Shown here: in pieces, positions 37,190 to 46,307 of the stretch | Numbering within the stretch: the first letter of the stretch is position 1 | How the letters are laid out: each line of letters starts with the position of its first letter | NCBI RefSeq assembly: GCF_000744655.1 | Contig: NZ_JQMJ01000004.1 | Span: 4,092,001 to 4,156,000, forward strand | From: Streptacidiphilus rugosus AM-16 | GTDB lineage: Bacteria > Actinomycetota > Actinomycetes > Streptomycetales > Streptomycetaceae | Direction: 5' to 3' | Length of the DNA stretch: 64,000 bases | Notes under the pieces: generated by a model | Database searches by the model: none | The model's input: the letters and a program-made list of their open reading frames with translations, nothing else | What the model was told of the DNA's origin: nothing | Program-made: the position numbers and the translations under genes

Positions 37190-37690
37190 CTACGCCGGAT
37201 GCCCGGCGTCGAGGTCCCGCACCTGGCGGAACATCAGAATCCGACCCGCAGGCTCGGGACGCGCAGCCGCCGGGGCCGGCACGTCGAGCGGTTCCAGCAG
37301 GAAGCCGACATGGTCGCCCCAGTCGACCCGGTCCAGGATCCGGCCCACGAACCGGGCCGCCGCCTGGTCCAGCAGCGGCACCCCGTGGGGACCCGGCGTC
37401 CAGCGCGCCTGCGCGAACTTGTCGATGCCCTCGTCGGCGGTGAAGGCGCCGAAGAGGCGGGCCAGCTCGTGCTGGTCCTTCGGCAGGGTGTGCACGGCCA
37501 GCACGACCGAGCGCGCCGCGAGGGCATAGGTCCGGTTGGCCTTGGACAGCCAGACGGTGAACCGCGGCGGGTCGATGGAGCACTGGCCGGCGAAGCCGAC
37601 CAGGCACCCGTCCCGCTCGCCGTCCGCGGCGGCGGTGACGACGTGGACCGGATAGTCCAGCGCCCGCACGAACTCGTCGAACCCGCTCAT
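37190..37690 (-). CDS. flavin reductase-like FMN-binding split-barrel protein
   Basis: 166 residues. LDYPVHVVTAAADGERDGCL and GFAGQCSIDPPRFTVWLSKANR match the flavin reductase-like family, which uses NAD(P)H and FMN, supplying FMNH2 to a monooxygenase or acting alone. No monooxygenase gene adjoins it. Converges on the CYTH/CHAD gene with a 9-bp gap. GAGGGG precedes the ATG. Confidence 0.88.
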   Translation of the reverse strand: MSGFDEFVRALDYPVHVVTAAADGERDGCLVGFAGQCSIDPPRFTVWLSKANRTYALAARSVVLAVHTLPKDQHELARLFGAFTADEGIDKFAQARWTPGPHGVPLLDQAAARFVGRILDRVDWGDHVGFLLEPLDVPAPAAARPEPAGRILMFRQVRDLDAGHPA

Positions 37691-37860
37691 CGGCCCCTCG
37701 CCTCCCGTCGCCCCCTCACAGGGCGGTTGCCCGGCGTCGCCGCCGCCAATCCCCCGGCCATCCTCCTGCCGTGGGTGTCAGACGTCGCCCAAGGGGCAGG
37801 CGCGCGTCGCGACAGCAGTCCCCCGGGCACCCGGGGGCTTCGTCCGAGGAAGGGTGAGCC

Positions 37861-38232
37861 ATGAACAGCAACCGAGCCGCTGTCCCCGGCAGCGGCGCCG
37901 TCCTGACTCCCGCCACGCAGGTGAGCGACGGGGAGATCGGCGTCCTGTCCCTCGACCACCGGGCCGGCGTGCCCGTTCTCGTGATCAGCGGCGGGACCGC
38001 GCTGCCGGCAGCACTGCTGCTGGTCGACGACGCCGATCGGGTCCTCGGCCGGTACGAGGCGGTCGTGCACCAGCCGGTGATGCGCCCGCTGGGCTACCTG
38101 GGCTTCGCCAAGGAGACCCCCGGCATCACCGACGAGGGACCGCGTCCGCCCATGGTCGTCTACGAGGGCACCGAGCGGTCGGACGCCGTACGGCTCGACG
38201 AGGTCCTGGAGTCCCAGCCGACCAGTGAATGA
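37861..38232 (+). CDS. small protein of unknown function
   Basis: 123 residues, not assigned to a family. Predicted beta-rich core: GVPVLVISGGTALPAALLLV, then DDADRVLGRYEAVVHQPVM. No signal peptide or membrane helix. GGAAGGG precedes the ATG at 37861. It lies upstream of the SigB-type promoter of the WhiB-like gene. The coding pattern (strong third-position GC) supports a real gene. Confidence 0.65.
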   Translation: MNSNRAAVPGSGAVLTPATQVSDGEIGVLSLDHRAGVPVLVISGGTALPAALLLVDDADRVLGRYEAVVHQPVMRPLGYLGFAKETPGITDEGPRPPMVVYEGTERSDAVRLDEVLESQPTSE

Positions 38233-38248
38233 CGGGGCAACAGCACCC

Positions 38249-38273
38249 GTTTGCCGCCCGGGGTTCCGGTTAG
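38249..38273 (+). promoter_or_regulatory. SigB-type promoter candidate of the second WhiB-like gene
   Basis: GTTT (38249-38252), 15 bp, GGTTAG (38268-38273); the core and spacing are the same as at 14766-14790. Confidence 0.45.
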
Positions 38274-38374
38274 GCGCGTCCTAGTCCGAAGTCGAACGGC
38301 ATCCCGGGCGGCGTGGAGCGCGCTTCGTCGCGGTGTTCCGGCGCCCGGCAGCCGCAGTGGAGGGAGGGATCCTC

Positions 38375-38680
38375 GTGCCGACGAGGAATCGCAAGCCGCA
38401 ACTTCCGGGCTCGACGGAATGGGCGTGGGCGTGGCAGGAGCGGGCCGCCTGCGCGGACCTCGACACCCGGCTGTTCTTCCACCCCGCCGGTGAGCGCGGC
38501 GAGAGCTACTCCTCGCGGGAGGAGGCCGCCAAGCAGGTCTGTGCCTCCTGCCCGGTGCTCGACCACTGCCGCGCCTACGCACTGGCCGCCCGCGAGCAGT
38601 ACGGCGTGTGGGGCGGCCTGAGCGAGCTCGAACGCGCCGAGGTGCTGCGCCGCCGCAGGCGCGCCGCACGGGCCGCCTGA
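38375..38680 (+). CDS. WhiB-like (Wbl) iron-sulfur regulator
   Basis: 101 residues from the GTG at 38375 (GAGGGAGG upstream), exactly the length of the paralogue at 14819. Fe-S cysteines Cys26, Cys56, Cys59 and Cys65; YGVWGG near residue 76; basic tail RRRRRAARAA. Almost the entire FFHPAGERG and EEAAK core is shared with the other copy. Placed ahead of a PRC-barrel gene and an STAS/anti-sigma pair. Likely a redox-responsive transcription factor under SigB-type control. Confidence 0.95.
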   Translation: MPTRNRKPQLPGSTEWAWAWQERAACADLDTRLFFHPAGERGESYSSREEAAKQVCASCPVLDHCRAYALAAREQYGVWGGLSELERAEVLRRRRRAARAA

Positions 38681-38789
38681 ACGCCCGGCCCGGGCCACCG
38701 CCGCAGAACCACGCACGCACGTGTGACCCGCGCCCCCACGGGCAGGCGCGGGTCGAGCGTCTCCGCCCGCACGCGACCAGGAGGTACTG

Positions 38790-39173
38790 ATGTCCGACAC
38801 GTCCACCACCGCATTGCTCTGGCAGGCCGGTCTCCAGGTCACCCCTGGCCTGGGGACCCTGGTGGGCCACACGGTCCGGAGCTCCGACGACCGCCGGGTC
38901 GGCACCGTCCTGCGCACCGTGGACCATCCCGAGGTCGGCCTGCTGGTCGTCAACACCGGCCCGTGGATCTTCGGCCGGCTGCTGGCCGTGCCCGCCGGTC
39001 TGATCTCCGGGATCGACGACGACGCGCACACCGTGCGCGTCTCCTGCGACCGTGCTCGACTGAAGCGGGGACCGTCGTACCGGGCGGAGACCCCGGAGGC
39101 CTTCGAGAACTACCGCACCCGGGCGGCCGACTACTTCGCCCCCGACGCCGAGGCCGACCGGCTGACCCCCTGA
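38790..39173 (+). CDS. PRC-barrel domain protein
   Basis: 127 residues. TLVGHTVRSSDDRRVGTVLR and the VGLLVVNTGPWIFGRLLAVP segment match the PRC-barrel type. Two further copies are encoded at 48450-48809 and 50653-51006 (all share VD/NTGxWIxGR). Such proteins are frequent in actinobacterial stress regions and have no defined activity. AGGAGG precedes the ATG. A terminator follows at 39203. Confidence 0.82.
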   Translation: MSDTSTTALLWQAGLQVTPGLGTLVGHTVRSSDDRRVGTVLRTVDHPEVGLLVVNTGPWIFGRLLAVPAGLISGIDDDAHTVRVSCDRARLKRGPSYRAETPEAFENYRTRAADYFAPDAEADRLTP

Positions 39174-39202
39174 CCGGACCGTCCTCCCGTCGACCCCGAC
39201 GA

Positions 39203-39237
39203 GGGCCGCCGACCGCTGCGCAAGGGTCCGGCGGCCC
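39203..39237 (+). terminator. terminator after the PRC-barrel gene
   Basis: GGGCCGCC-GACC (39203-39214) pairs with GGTCCGGCGGCCC (39225-39237) with one bulged base; 10-nt loop. It lies 30 bp past the stop. Confidence 0.7.
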
Positions 39238-39313
39238 GGTCATGACGTCCGTACCGAGAGGCGGGATGTCGGCGAGCCGGCGTCCTTTCCGGCCATTCGG
39301 TCAGCCGGTAGCC

Positions 39314-39337
39314 GTTTGAAGTCGCTGGAGCGGGTAG
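39314..39337 (+). promoter_or_regulatory. SigB-type promoter candidate of the STAS/anti-sigma operon
   Basis: GTTT (39314-39317), 14 bp, GGGTAG (39332-39337). One of the best matches in the window, about 117 bp before the STAS start. Confidence 0.6.
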
Positions 39338-39453
39338 CCGCCGAGCGCACCCCATCGATCAGGGGAGCCGGAGGCGACGAACGCCGCGACCCCGGCAGGG
39401 ATCGGAGGACCGGACCGTTCTCCCCCTCGCCGACGGCTTCCCGGAGGCATGTC

Positions 39454-39852
39454 ATGAACGGCAACGAAGGCCTGGATCTCCCCACCCTCGCCGAGTCGCA
39501 CCCGCGGCTGCGGGCCGACATCGGGACCACGAGCGGGGCGGCTGTCTGCGCCCTGGCCGGGGATCTGGACCTGCACACCAGGCCGATCGCGGAGGCCGCC
39601 CTCGGCCTGGTCCTGCTCACCCGTCCGCCCGTGCTCTGCGTCGACATGTGGGACGTGCAGTTCTGCGACTCGTCGGGCCTCACCCTCCTGCTGCGGTTCC
39701 GCGAGCGCTGCATGGACGAGGGCGTGTCCTTCGCCTTGGTGGCGCCAAGCCCCCGAGTCGCCAGGCTGCTGGAGCTGACGGACACCGGCACGCTGCTGCC
39801 GGTCTTCGCCGACAGCGCGTCAGCCGTCGCGGGGTTGCGCCATCCCGTGTGA
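39454..39852 (+). CDS. STAS anti-sigma-factor antagonist
   Basis: 132 residues. STAS fold with the phosphorylation motif QFCDSSGL (Ser73/Ser74), the site that an RsbW-type kinase phosphorylates. The Cys before the Asp is unusual. Followed after 60 bp by an anti-sigma-type kinase gene, so the pair forms a partner-switch module, with PP2C phosphatases available from 18269 and 25130. GGAGG precedes the ATG at 39454. A SigB-type promoter upstream implies feedback. Confidence 0.93.
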   Translation: MNGNEGLDLPTLAESHPRLRADIGTTSGAAVCALAGDLDLHTRPIAEAALGLVLLTRPPVLCVDMWDVQFCDSSGLTLLLRFRERCMDEGVSFALVAPSPRVARLLELTDTGTLLPVFADSASAVAGLRHPV

Positions 39853-39912
39853 CCGCCCCCCCGGGCCGCACGGACAGATCAGTACTCGCAGCACCCCCGC
39901 CCAGGGAGCGCC

Positions 39913-40371
39913 ATGAGCCCGACCTCGCCGACCGCACCCGCCTTCGACTCCCGCCACCTGGACTTCCCCGACGGCGGCGCGGGCGACTCCGTCGCGGCCG
40001 GGATCATGTTCGTCCGTCGGGCGCTGGCCGAGTGGCGCCTGGGCGCGGGGCCGGTCGGACGCGAGGCGGACTGGGCCATCGACGTGGTGCTGGTCGTCGC
40101 CGAGTTGCTGGCCAACGCCGAGCGCCACGGCGGCCGAGCCCGTTCCCTGGACGTGGCACGGCACGGCGGGCGGCTGCGGCTCGTCGTCACCGACCGGAGC
40201 CCGCTCCCCCCGCGGCAGGCCCGACCGCACGACCCGGCGCGCCCCGGCGGGCACGGGCTGCACATCATCGACCGTGTCTCAGCAGCCTGGGGCTGGGCTC
40301 CCCTCGGCCCCGGCAAGTCGGTCTGGGCGGAGCTGCCGACGCCCCTGCCATCGGCCCGGCCGGAGCCCTGA
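39913..40371 (+). CDS. HATPase anti-sigma-factor-type kinase (RsbW-like)
   Basis: 152 residues. N-box VVAELLANAERHGG and G-box PGGHGLHIIDRVSAAWGW are intact. The family binds a sigma factor or phosphorylates an STAS partner; the upstream STAS gene is the obvious partner. It converges with the glucoamylase-like gene with no gap between the two stops (40371/40372). Confidence 0.92.
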   Translation: MSPTSPTAPAFDSRHLDFPDGGAGDSVAAGIMFVRRALAEWRLGAGPVGREADWAIDVVLVVAELLANAERHGGRARSLDVARHGGRLRLVVTDRSPLPPRQARPHDPARPGGHGLHIIDRVSAAWGWAPLGPGKSVWAELPTPLPSARPEP

Positions 40372-42195
40372 TCAGCGTTCCGGGCCGGTGCCCAGATGCA
40401 GTCCGGGGTCCTGGCCAAGCCGCACGGCGGATTCGAGCAGCAGCGCGTGCACGAAGGCCTGGGGCAGGTTGCCGCGCAGCTGCCGTTCGGCGGTGTCGTA
40501 CTCCTCGGCGAACAGGCCCGGCGGACCGCAGGCGGCCCGGTTGCGTTCGAAATACCGTGCGGCGGTGGCGTGGTGGCCCTGGTGGTGCTGAGCGAGGGCC
40601 ATGGTGAAACCGCAGAGCAGGAAGGCCCCCTCGGCGTCGCCGAGCGGATTCTGGTCGTGACGGAAGCGGTAGACGAAACCGTCCTCGACGAGCTGCATGC
40701 TGACGGCACGCAGGGTGGCCTCGGTGCGGGGGTCGTCGGCGGGCAGCGCCCCGCGCACGGGGGGCAGCAGCAGGGCGGCGTCCGGGCGCGGGTCGCCGGG
40801 AGCGCGTTGCCAGTAGCCGTCGAGGTGCAGTGCCTCGCCGGAGGTGCGGGCCAGGATGGCGTCCGCGAGCGCGGAGCAGCGGGCGGCCCGCCGGGGCGAG
40901 CCGGGGAGCGCCGCGGCGGCCCGCAGGCCGGCGACGCAGGCCAGGCGGGAGTGGGTCCAGCGGCGTGGTTCGATCTCCCAGATCCCGGCCTCGGGTTCGT
41001 TCCAGTGGTGGGCGATCGCGTCGACGGCGAGGTCGAGAGCGCGTGCACCGTCGGCGTCCAGACGGTCCAGCCGTGCGGTCGCGGCGAGGAGTTGCAGGGC
41101 CTCGCCGAAGGCGTCGAGCTGGTGCTGGCGGTGCGCCCGGTTGCCGATCCGGTCGGCGGCGCCCGGGTAGCCGGGCAGATCCAGGCTGCGCTCGTCGGGC
41201 ACGTCGCCGCCGGTGACGGTGTAGGCGGGTCGCATCTCCGGCCCGTCCTGCAGCAGCCGCGCGCCGACGAACGAGGTAGCCGCGTCGACGAGTTCCGTCG
41301 CTCCGGCCGCGGCCGCGGCGAGCCCGGCATAGCACTGGTCGCGGATCCACGCGTAGCGGTAGTCGTAGTTGCGCTGCCCCTCCGCCTGTTCGGGCAGGCA
41401 CATGGTGGCCGCGGCCACCATCGCGCCGCTGCCGGCGGTCAGGCCGCGCATCACCGAGTAGGCGTGGTGCGCGTCGCGGGGCGCGATCGCGCCGTCCAGG
41501 GCGGGCTGGGCCTCGGACCAGGCGCTCTCGGTGGCCCGCCAGGCGGCGTCGGGGTCGGGCGGCCGGGCGGGCAGGGACCCGGCGGCGAGTTCCAGGACCA
41601 CGTCGTGGTGCCGCCCGGGTCTCAGGTCGAGGTCCCAGACCAGCGGCTTCCCATAGGGACGGCGCCGGGGCGCGGCCCCCTGACCGCCGGTCAGGCGCCA
41701 GTGCACCGGGCCGGTCCGGCCGCTCCACAGTCCGTGGCTGCGGCGGGGAGGTCCTGCGGAGGCCCGGCCGAAGTCCCCGCTCGGCTCGATCAGCAGCCGC
41801 ACCCGGGCGACGCCCTCGACGGCCTCGATCCGCCGCAGCAGGACGGCCCGGTCCTGGTCGCCGGGAAAGCAGAGCGCCTCACGGCACTCGATCACCGAGT
41901 CGGTGGTCACCCAGCGGCTGTGCCAGATCAACGTGCCGGTCTCGTACCAACCGCCCCAGAAGTGGCGCGGATCGCGTGGGGTGATCGCGAAGACGCCGCC
42001 GCCGCCGATGAGTTCGGAGAAGACGGCCGGGCTGTCCCACCGGGGGACGCAGAGCCAGGAGACGTCCCCCTCGGGGCCGATGAGCGCGCCGCGCTCGCCG
42101 TCGGCGAGCAGCGCGTACTGGCGCAGCACGTGCGGCGAGAAGGCCCACCCGCGCTCCCGGCGGCCGGACGGCCGGAACAGCTTGCGCACGCTCAC
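40372..42195 (-). CDS. glycoside hydrolase family 15-like protein (glucoamylase/trehalase-type)
   Basis: 607 residues. (alpha/alpha)6 barrel signatures: GQRNYDYRYAWIRDQCYAGL (around residue 287) and EPEAGIWE (about 395, first catalytic Glu), with GLFAEEYD near the C-terminus (second Glu). An N-terminal beta-sandwich covers about 1-260, as in bacterial GH15 enzymes of the Streptomyces trehalase/dextranase type. No signal peptide, so it is intracellular. The GTG start overlaps the pyruvate oxidase stop by 4 bp, coupling carbohydrate hydrolysis to pyruvate oxidation in one operon. The exact glycosidic bond is unknown; trehalose is plausible. Confidence 0.9.
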   Translation of the reverse strand: MSVRKLFRPSGRRERGWAFSPHVLRQYALLADGERGALIGPEGDVSWLCVPRWDSPAVFSELIGGGGVFAITPRDPRHFWGGWYETGTLIWHSRWVTTDSVIECREALCFPGDQDRAVLLRRIEAVEGVARVRLLIEPSGDFGRASAGPPRRSHGLWSGRTGPVHWRLTGGQGAAPRRRPYGKPLVWDLDLRPGRHHDVVLELAAGSLPARPPDPDAAWRATESAWSEAQPALDGAIAPRDAHHAYSVMRGLTAGSGAMVAAATMCLPEQAEGQRNYDYRYAWIRDQCYAGLAAAAAGATELVDAATSFVGARLLQDGPEMRPAYTVTGGDVPDERSLDLPGYPGAADRIGNRAHRQHQLDAFGEALQLLAATARLDRLDADGARALDLAVDAIAHHWNEPEAGIWEIEPRRWTHSRLACVAGLRAAAALPGSPRRAARCSALADAILARTSGEALHLDGYWQRAPGDPRPDAALLLPPVRGALPADDPRTEATLRAVSMQLVEDGFVYRFRHDQNPLGDAEGAFLLCGFTMALAQHHQGHHATAARYFERNRAACGPPGLFAEEYDTAERQLRGNLPQAFVHALLLESAVRLGQDPGLHLGTGPER

Positions 42196-43973
42196 CTGCC
42201 GCTGGGCAGGAATTCCTGGACCTTGGCCTTGATGCCCTGGCGCAGCACGTGACGACGGTCGCTGTCACCGCGCAGCACGGCCTCGGCGGCGGCCTCGATC
42301 TGGTCGAGCGTGGCGTGCGGCGGGATCGGCGGCACGGCCGGGTCGGTCCGGAAGTCGATGACGTAGGGGCCGTCCGCGGCCAGCGCCGCGCGCCAGGCCG
42401 GCTCGACGGCCTCCGGCGACTCCACCCGGCTGCCCTGCAGGCCGATGAGCTTGGCGAAGTCGGCATAGCGGACGTCGGGAAGGTGCTGCGAGGCCTCGAA
42501 CTGCGGTGCGCCCTGCATCGCCCGCATCTCCCAGGTCACCTGGTTGAGGTCGTGGTTGTTGAGCACTGCGACGATCAGGCGGGGGTCCTGCCACCGGTCG
42601 CGGTACTTGGCGGCGGTGATCAGTTCGGCCAGTCCGTTCATCTGCATCGCGCCGTCCCCGACGAGGGCGATCACCGGGCGGTCCGGGTGGGCGAACTTCG
42701 CGCCGATCGCGTACGGCACGCCGGGGCCCATGGTGGCCAGGGTGCCGGAGAGCGATCCGCGCATCCCGGCGCGCATCCGCAGGTGCCGGGCGTACCAGTT
42801 GGCGGAGGAGCCGGAGTCCGAGGTGAGGATGACGTCGTCGGGCAGCAGCGCGTCGAGCGCGTGGATCACGTGCTCGGGGTTGACCGGGTCGGCCTCCACC
42901 CCGGCCCGCTTCTCCATCACGTCCCACCAGCGGGCGGTGTTCTTCTCGATGGTCTTGCGCCAGGTGCGGTTGTCGTGGAACTCGAGCAGCGGGATCAGCG
43001 CCTGCAGCGTCTCCCTGGCCCCGCCGAGCAGGTTGACCTCGAAGGGGTAGCGCAGCCCGATCATGGCCGGATCGACGTCGATCTGCACGGCCCTGGCCTG
43101 GTCGAACTCGGGCAGGAACTGGGTGTAGGGGAAGCTGGATCCGATCACCAGCAGGGTGTTGCAGTCCCGCATCATCTCGTAGGAGGGGCGGGTGCCGAGC
43201 AGCCCGATCGAGCCGGTGACGAAGGGCAGTTCGTCGGAGAGGACGTCCTTGCCCAGCAGCGCCTTGGCGACGCCGGCACCGAGGATCTCCGCGGTCTGCT
43301 CCACCTCGGCCCAGGCGCTCCTGGCTCCCTGGCCGACCAGCATGGCGACCTTCTGGCCCGCGTTCAGCACCTCGGCGGCGCGGCGCAGCTCCCCGGGGTC
43401 GGGTACGGGGACGGCGTGCGGGATGCCCAGGCTGGAGGGGACCATCTTGAAGGCGTGCGCGGGCGGGGTGTAGTCCAGCTCCTGCACGTCGGCCGGGACG
43501 ATCACGGCCGTCGGTGCGTGGCGGGTGGCCGCGATGCGCATGGCCCGGTCCAGGGCGTTCGGCAGTTGTTCGGGGACGGTGACCATGACGCAGTAGTCGG
43601 AGGCCACGTCCTTGAAGAGGCTGAGCAGGTCCACCTCCTGCTGGTAGGAGCCGCCCATGGCGGAGCGGTCCGTCTGGCCGACGACGGCGACGACCGGCAC
43701 GTGGTCGAGCTTCGCGTCGTAGAGGCCGTTGAGCAGGTGGATCGCGCCCGGACCCGAGGTCGCCGCACAGACGCCGACCCGGCCGGAGAACTTCGCGTAG
43801 CCGACCGCCTCGAAGGCGGCCATCTCCTCGTGCCGGGCCTGGACGAACACGGGCTTGTTCTCCGCGCGCCCCCAGGCGGCGAGCAGGCCGTTGATGCCGT
43901 CACCCGGATAGGCGAAGACGTGGTCCACGTCCCATTGGCGCAGCCGCTCCAGAATGTAGTCCGACACCTTCAT
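42192..43973 (-). CDS. poxB: pyruvate oxidase/dehydrogenase (quinone), PoxB-type
   Basis: 593 residues. ThDP-dependent enzyme: FAYPGDGINGLL and the proton-transfer Glu (ARHEEMAAFEAVG, Glu50) in the Pyr domain, a middle FAD domain, and the ThDP/Mg site GDGAMQMNGLAELITAAKY in the PP domain. PoxB decarboxylates pyruvate to acetate and CO2 and passes electrons to membrane quinone. The last residues (REGIK-like: LRQGIKAKVQEFLPSGR) form an amphipathic tail that fits the lipid-activation segment. Just downstream of the antiporter operon and overlapping a GH15 gene. AAGGGAGA precedes the ATG. Confidence 0.9.
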   Translation of the reverse strand: MKVSDYILERLRQWDVDHVFAYPGDGINGLLAAWGRAENKPVFVQARHEEMAAFEAVGYAKFSGRVGVCAATSGPGAIHLLNGLYDAKLDHVPVVAVVGQTDRSAMGGSYQQEVDLLSLFKDVASDYCVMVTVPEQLPNALDRAMRIAATRHAPTAVIVPADVQELDYTPPAHAFKMVPSSLGIPHAVPVPDPGELRRAAEVLNAGQKVAMLVGQGARSAWAEVEQTAEILGAGVAKALLGKDVLSDELPFVTGSIGLLGTRPSYEMMRDCNTLLVIGSSFPYTQFLPEFDQARAVQIDVDPAMIGLRYPFEVNLLGGARETLQALIPLLEFHDNRTWRKTIEKNTARWWDVMEKRAGVEADPVNPEHVIHALDALLPDDVILTSDSGSSANWYARHLRMRAGMRGSLSGTLATMGPGVPYAIGAKFAHPDRPVIALVGDGAMQMNGLAELITAAKYRDRWQDPRLIVAVLNNHDLNQVTWEMRAMQGAPQFEASQHLPDVRYADFAKLIGLQGSRVESPEAVEPAWRAALAADGPYVIDFRTDPAVPPIPPHATLDQIEAAAEAVLRGDSDRRHVLRQGIKAKVQEFLPSGR

Positions 43974-44087
43974 CAGCGGGTCTCCCTTCGGCCCTCAGGC
44001 GTGTGGACGCGGGCGATCCCCGTCCCGGGTCGCGTCTGACCGCCGTCGGCACGGGCAAACCTGCGCGCGGACCGGGCGCGGGACGCG

Positions 44088-45956
44088 TCAGCGCAGCAGG
44101 GAGAAGGCGGCGAGCAGCGCCGCCACGCCGACGGCCAGCCAGGCCACGTCGTCACCGAGGCGCCCCGAGTGCGCAACGCGCAACGGCCGGGCCAGCCTGC
44201 CGGAAGCGAGCTCCATGGCCGCGCGGCCGGCTGCCGCCACCGCGCCGCGCAGTCGGCGCCCCCAGACCGCCGCGGCCGCCAGCGCGCACGCCAACAGGAC
44301 CGCCAGAACGCCCAGCGCGACGCCTTCGACGGTCCACCCCGGCAGCACCGTGGCGTGGTGGACCTGTGTGGGCGGGGTCAGGCCGATCGCGGCCGTGTAG
44401 TCGGAGCGGCTGACGAACAGGTCTCCGGCCCGTCCGAACACGCGGCCGATGCCGGGCGCGAGGCCCAGGACGAGGGAGGAGGCCAGCAGCACGGCCGGAA
44501 CGACGAGCATGGGCAGGGGGATCCGGCGCTCGGGGGAACGGACCTCGGGTTCCTCCCCCTCTCCCGAGGTTTCCGGCGCGCTCGCCTCCCTCGGGTGCGT
44601 GCCCGCCCCCAGGAAGACGCGCAGGAAGGCCCGCAGCACGGCTCCGCCGGTCAGCGCCGAGACCGTCACGAAGAACACGGGCAGCAGTGGCAGCCACGCG
44701 CCGGCCGCGTGTTCGGCCACGGCCTTGCCGAGCCCGGCGGCGAAGGGTGGCATCCCGGCCAGGGCCAGGCCGCCGACGAGGTAGAGCACACCGGTTCTGC
44801 CGAGCAGGGCCCTGGCCTTCCCGAACAGGCCGTGCTCGTCGACCGATCCGTACTGGTCCAGCAGTACACCGGTGAGCGCGAACAGCGCGGCTTTGGCCTC
44901 TGCGTGGCCGGCCGCGTAGAGGGCGAACCCCGCGGTGCCGTCCGCGTTCAGCAGCGCGACCGCGATCAGGAAGAGCCCGACATGGCCGATCGTGGAGAAG
45001 GCCAGCAGCCGTTTGAGGTGCCGCTGCTGCCAGCACATGACCGAGCCGACGAGCGCGGTCACCGCGCCGAGGCAGACGAGCACGCCGCGCACCGCGCCGG
45101 GCGGCATCCCGCCCGGCCCGGAGAAGACGGTCCAGTAGACCCGGGCGGCCCCGTAGACGCCGAGCTCCACCATGACGCCGGAGAGCAGCATGCACACCGG
45201 TGTGGGAGCGACGGCGTGGGCGTCGGGCAGCCAGAAGTGGAAGGGCACGGCGGCGGCCTTCACCAGCAGCCCGGTGAGGACGAGGACGAAGGCGGTCACC
45301 GTCAGCAGGTCGGTACGGTGTTCGACGAGGCGGTGCCCGATCTGGGCCATGCCGAGCTCGCCGGTCCTGGCGTAGAGCATGCCGATGCCCAGCAGGGAGC
45401 AGTAGGCGGCCAGGGAGTTGACGATGCCGAAGGTCAGGGCGCCCTGGACCGGGCGTGGGTCCTCGACGCGGTAGCCGGTGAGCGCGTAGGCGGCGACGCC
45501 CATCAGCTCGAAGAAGACGAAGGCGTTGAAGAGGTCACCGGTCAGGGCGAAGCCGCACATGCCGGCCTCGAAGAGCAGCACGAGCGCGGGGAAGGTGCCG
45601 GGCATCCGGGCCGGTGGCTCGTCGAAGTAGCGCCAGGCGTAGGCGACCACCGCCAGCACCAGCAGCGCCGCCAGCAGGGCGAAGCCGACGCCGAGCGGGT
45701 CGCCGACCAGGACGATGCCGACGCCCTCGCCGTCGTGCAGCCGCCAGCCGCCGAGCCAGGAGGCCGGGCTGCCGCTCGGTGTCCCGTGCGCGGTGCGCAG
45801 CCAGAGCAGGAGCAGCACGAGGACCTCGGCGGTCGTGAAGACGGCCGCCAGGATGTCGCAGCCCCTGCGGCGGATCCAGTGGCCGGTCACCGCCAGCAGT
45901 GCCGCCCCGATCAGCGGAACGGCGACGGCCAGCGGCAGCAGGTCGGACAGGCTCAC
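44088..45956 (-). CDS. mrpD: Na+/H+ antiporter subunit D-like (MrpD/NuoN-type)
   Basis: 622 residues with about 14-16 membrane helices. Proton-channel Lys and Glu positions are conserved in segments such as FFELMGVAAYALTGYRVEDP, AAAVPFHFWLPDAHAVAPTP and CWQQRHLKRLLAFSTIGHVG. A long extra-membrane insert (ETSGEGEEPEVRSPERR) near residue 470 is unusual. Last gene of the operon mrpE-F-G-D'-B-C-D. The gene order and split small subunits match the antiporter part of membrane-bound hydrogenases (Mbh) more than the classical MrpABCDEFG order. Confidence 0.92.
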   Translation of the reverse strand: MSLSDLLPLAVAVPLIGAALLAVTGHWIRRRGCDILAAVFTTAEVLVLLLLWLRTAHGTPSGSPASWLGGWRLHDGEGVGIVLVGDPLGVGFALLAALLVLAVVAYAWRYFDEPPARMPGTFPALVLLFEAGMCGFALTGDLFNAFVFFELMGVAAYALTGYRVEDPRPVQGALTFGIVNSLAAYCSLLGIGMLYARTGELGMAQIGHRLVEHRTDLLTVTAFVLVLTGLLVKAAAVPFHFWLPDAHAVAPTPVCMLLSGVMVELGVYGAARVYWTVFSGPGGMPPGAVRGVLVCLGAVTALVGSVMCWQQRHLKRLLAFSTIGHVGLFLIAVALLNADGTAGFALYAAGHAEAKAALFALTGVLLDQYGSVDEHGLFGKARALLGRTGVLYLVGGLALAGMPPFAAGLGKAVAEHAAGAWLPLLPVFFVTVSALTGGAVLRAFLRVFLGAGTHPREASAPETSGEGEEPEVRSPERRIPLPMLVVPAVLLASSLVLGLAPGIGRVFGRAGDLFVSRSDYTAAIGLTPPTQVHHATVLPGWTVEGVALGVLAVLLACALAAAAVWGRRLRGAVAAAGRAAMELASGRLARPLRVAHSGRLGDDVAWLAVGVAALLAAFSLLR

Positions 45957-45962
45957 CCCGGC

Positions 45963-46307
45963 TCACCCGCGCAGCCCGGTGAGGGCGTCGGGGTCGATCG
46001 TTCCGTGCCGCTTGTTCAGCTGGAGGACGAGCCCGAGCAGCAGGGCGGTGACGGTGGCGCCGACGACCACGTCGGTCAGGGCCAGGGCCTGGACGACGGG
46101 GTCCACGACCTTGCTGTGCGTGGGGATGTCGCTGTAGACCGGCGCGGTGCCGCCGCGGCGGTACCCGACGGCCAGCAGCAGCACGTAGGTGGAGCACTGG
46201 GCGACGGCCAGGCAGCCGATCGCCTGGATGAGGTTGCGGCTGGTCACCATTCCGTAGAGGCCGACGAGCAGGATCCAGCCCGCCACCAGGAAGGGGAAGA
46301 CGCTCAC
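45963..46307 (-). CDS. mrpC: Na+/H+ antiporter subunit C (MrpC/NuoK-type)
   Basis: 114 residues, three membrane helices. GLYGMVTSRNLIQAIGCLAV and DPVVQALALTDVVVGATVTA are the NuoK-like signatures, the latter with the acidic residue of helix 2-3 characteristic of MrpC. It overlaps the upstream mrpB-type gene by 4 bp and is 6 bp from mrpD. Confidence 0.93.
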   Translation of the reverse strand: MSVFPFLVAGWILLVGLYGMVTSRNLIQAIGCLAVAQCSTYVLLLAVGYRRGGTAPVYSDIPTHSKVVDPVVQALALTDVVVGATVTALLLGLVLQLNKRHGTIDPDALTGLRG

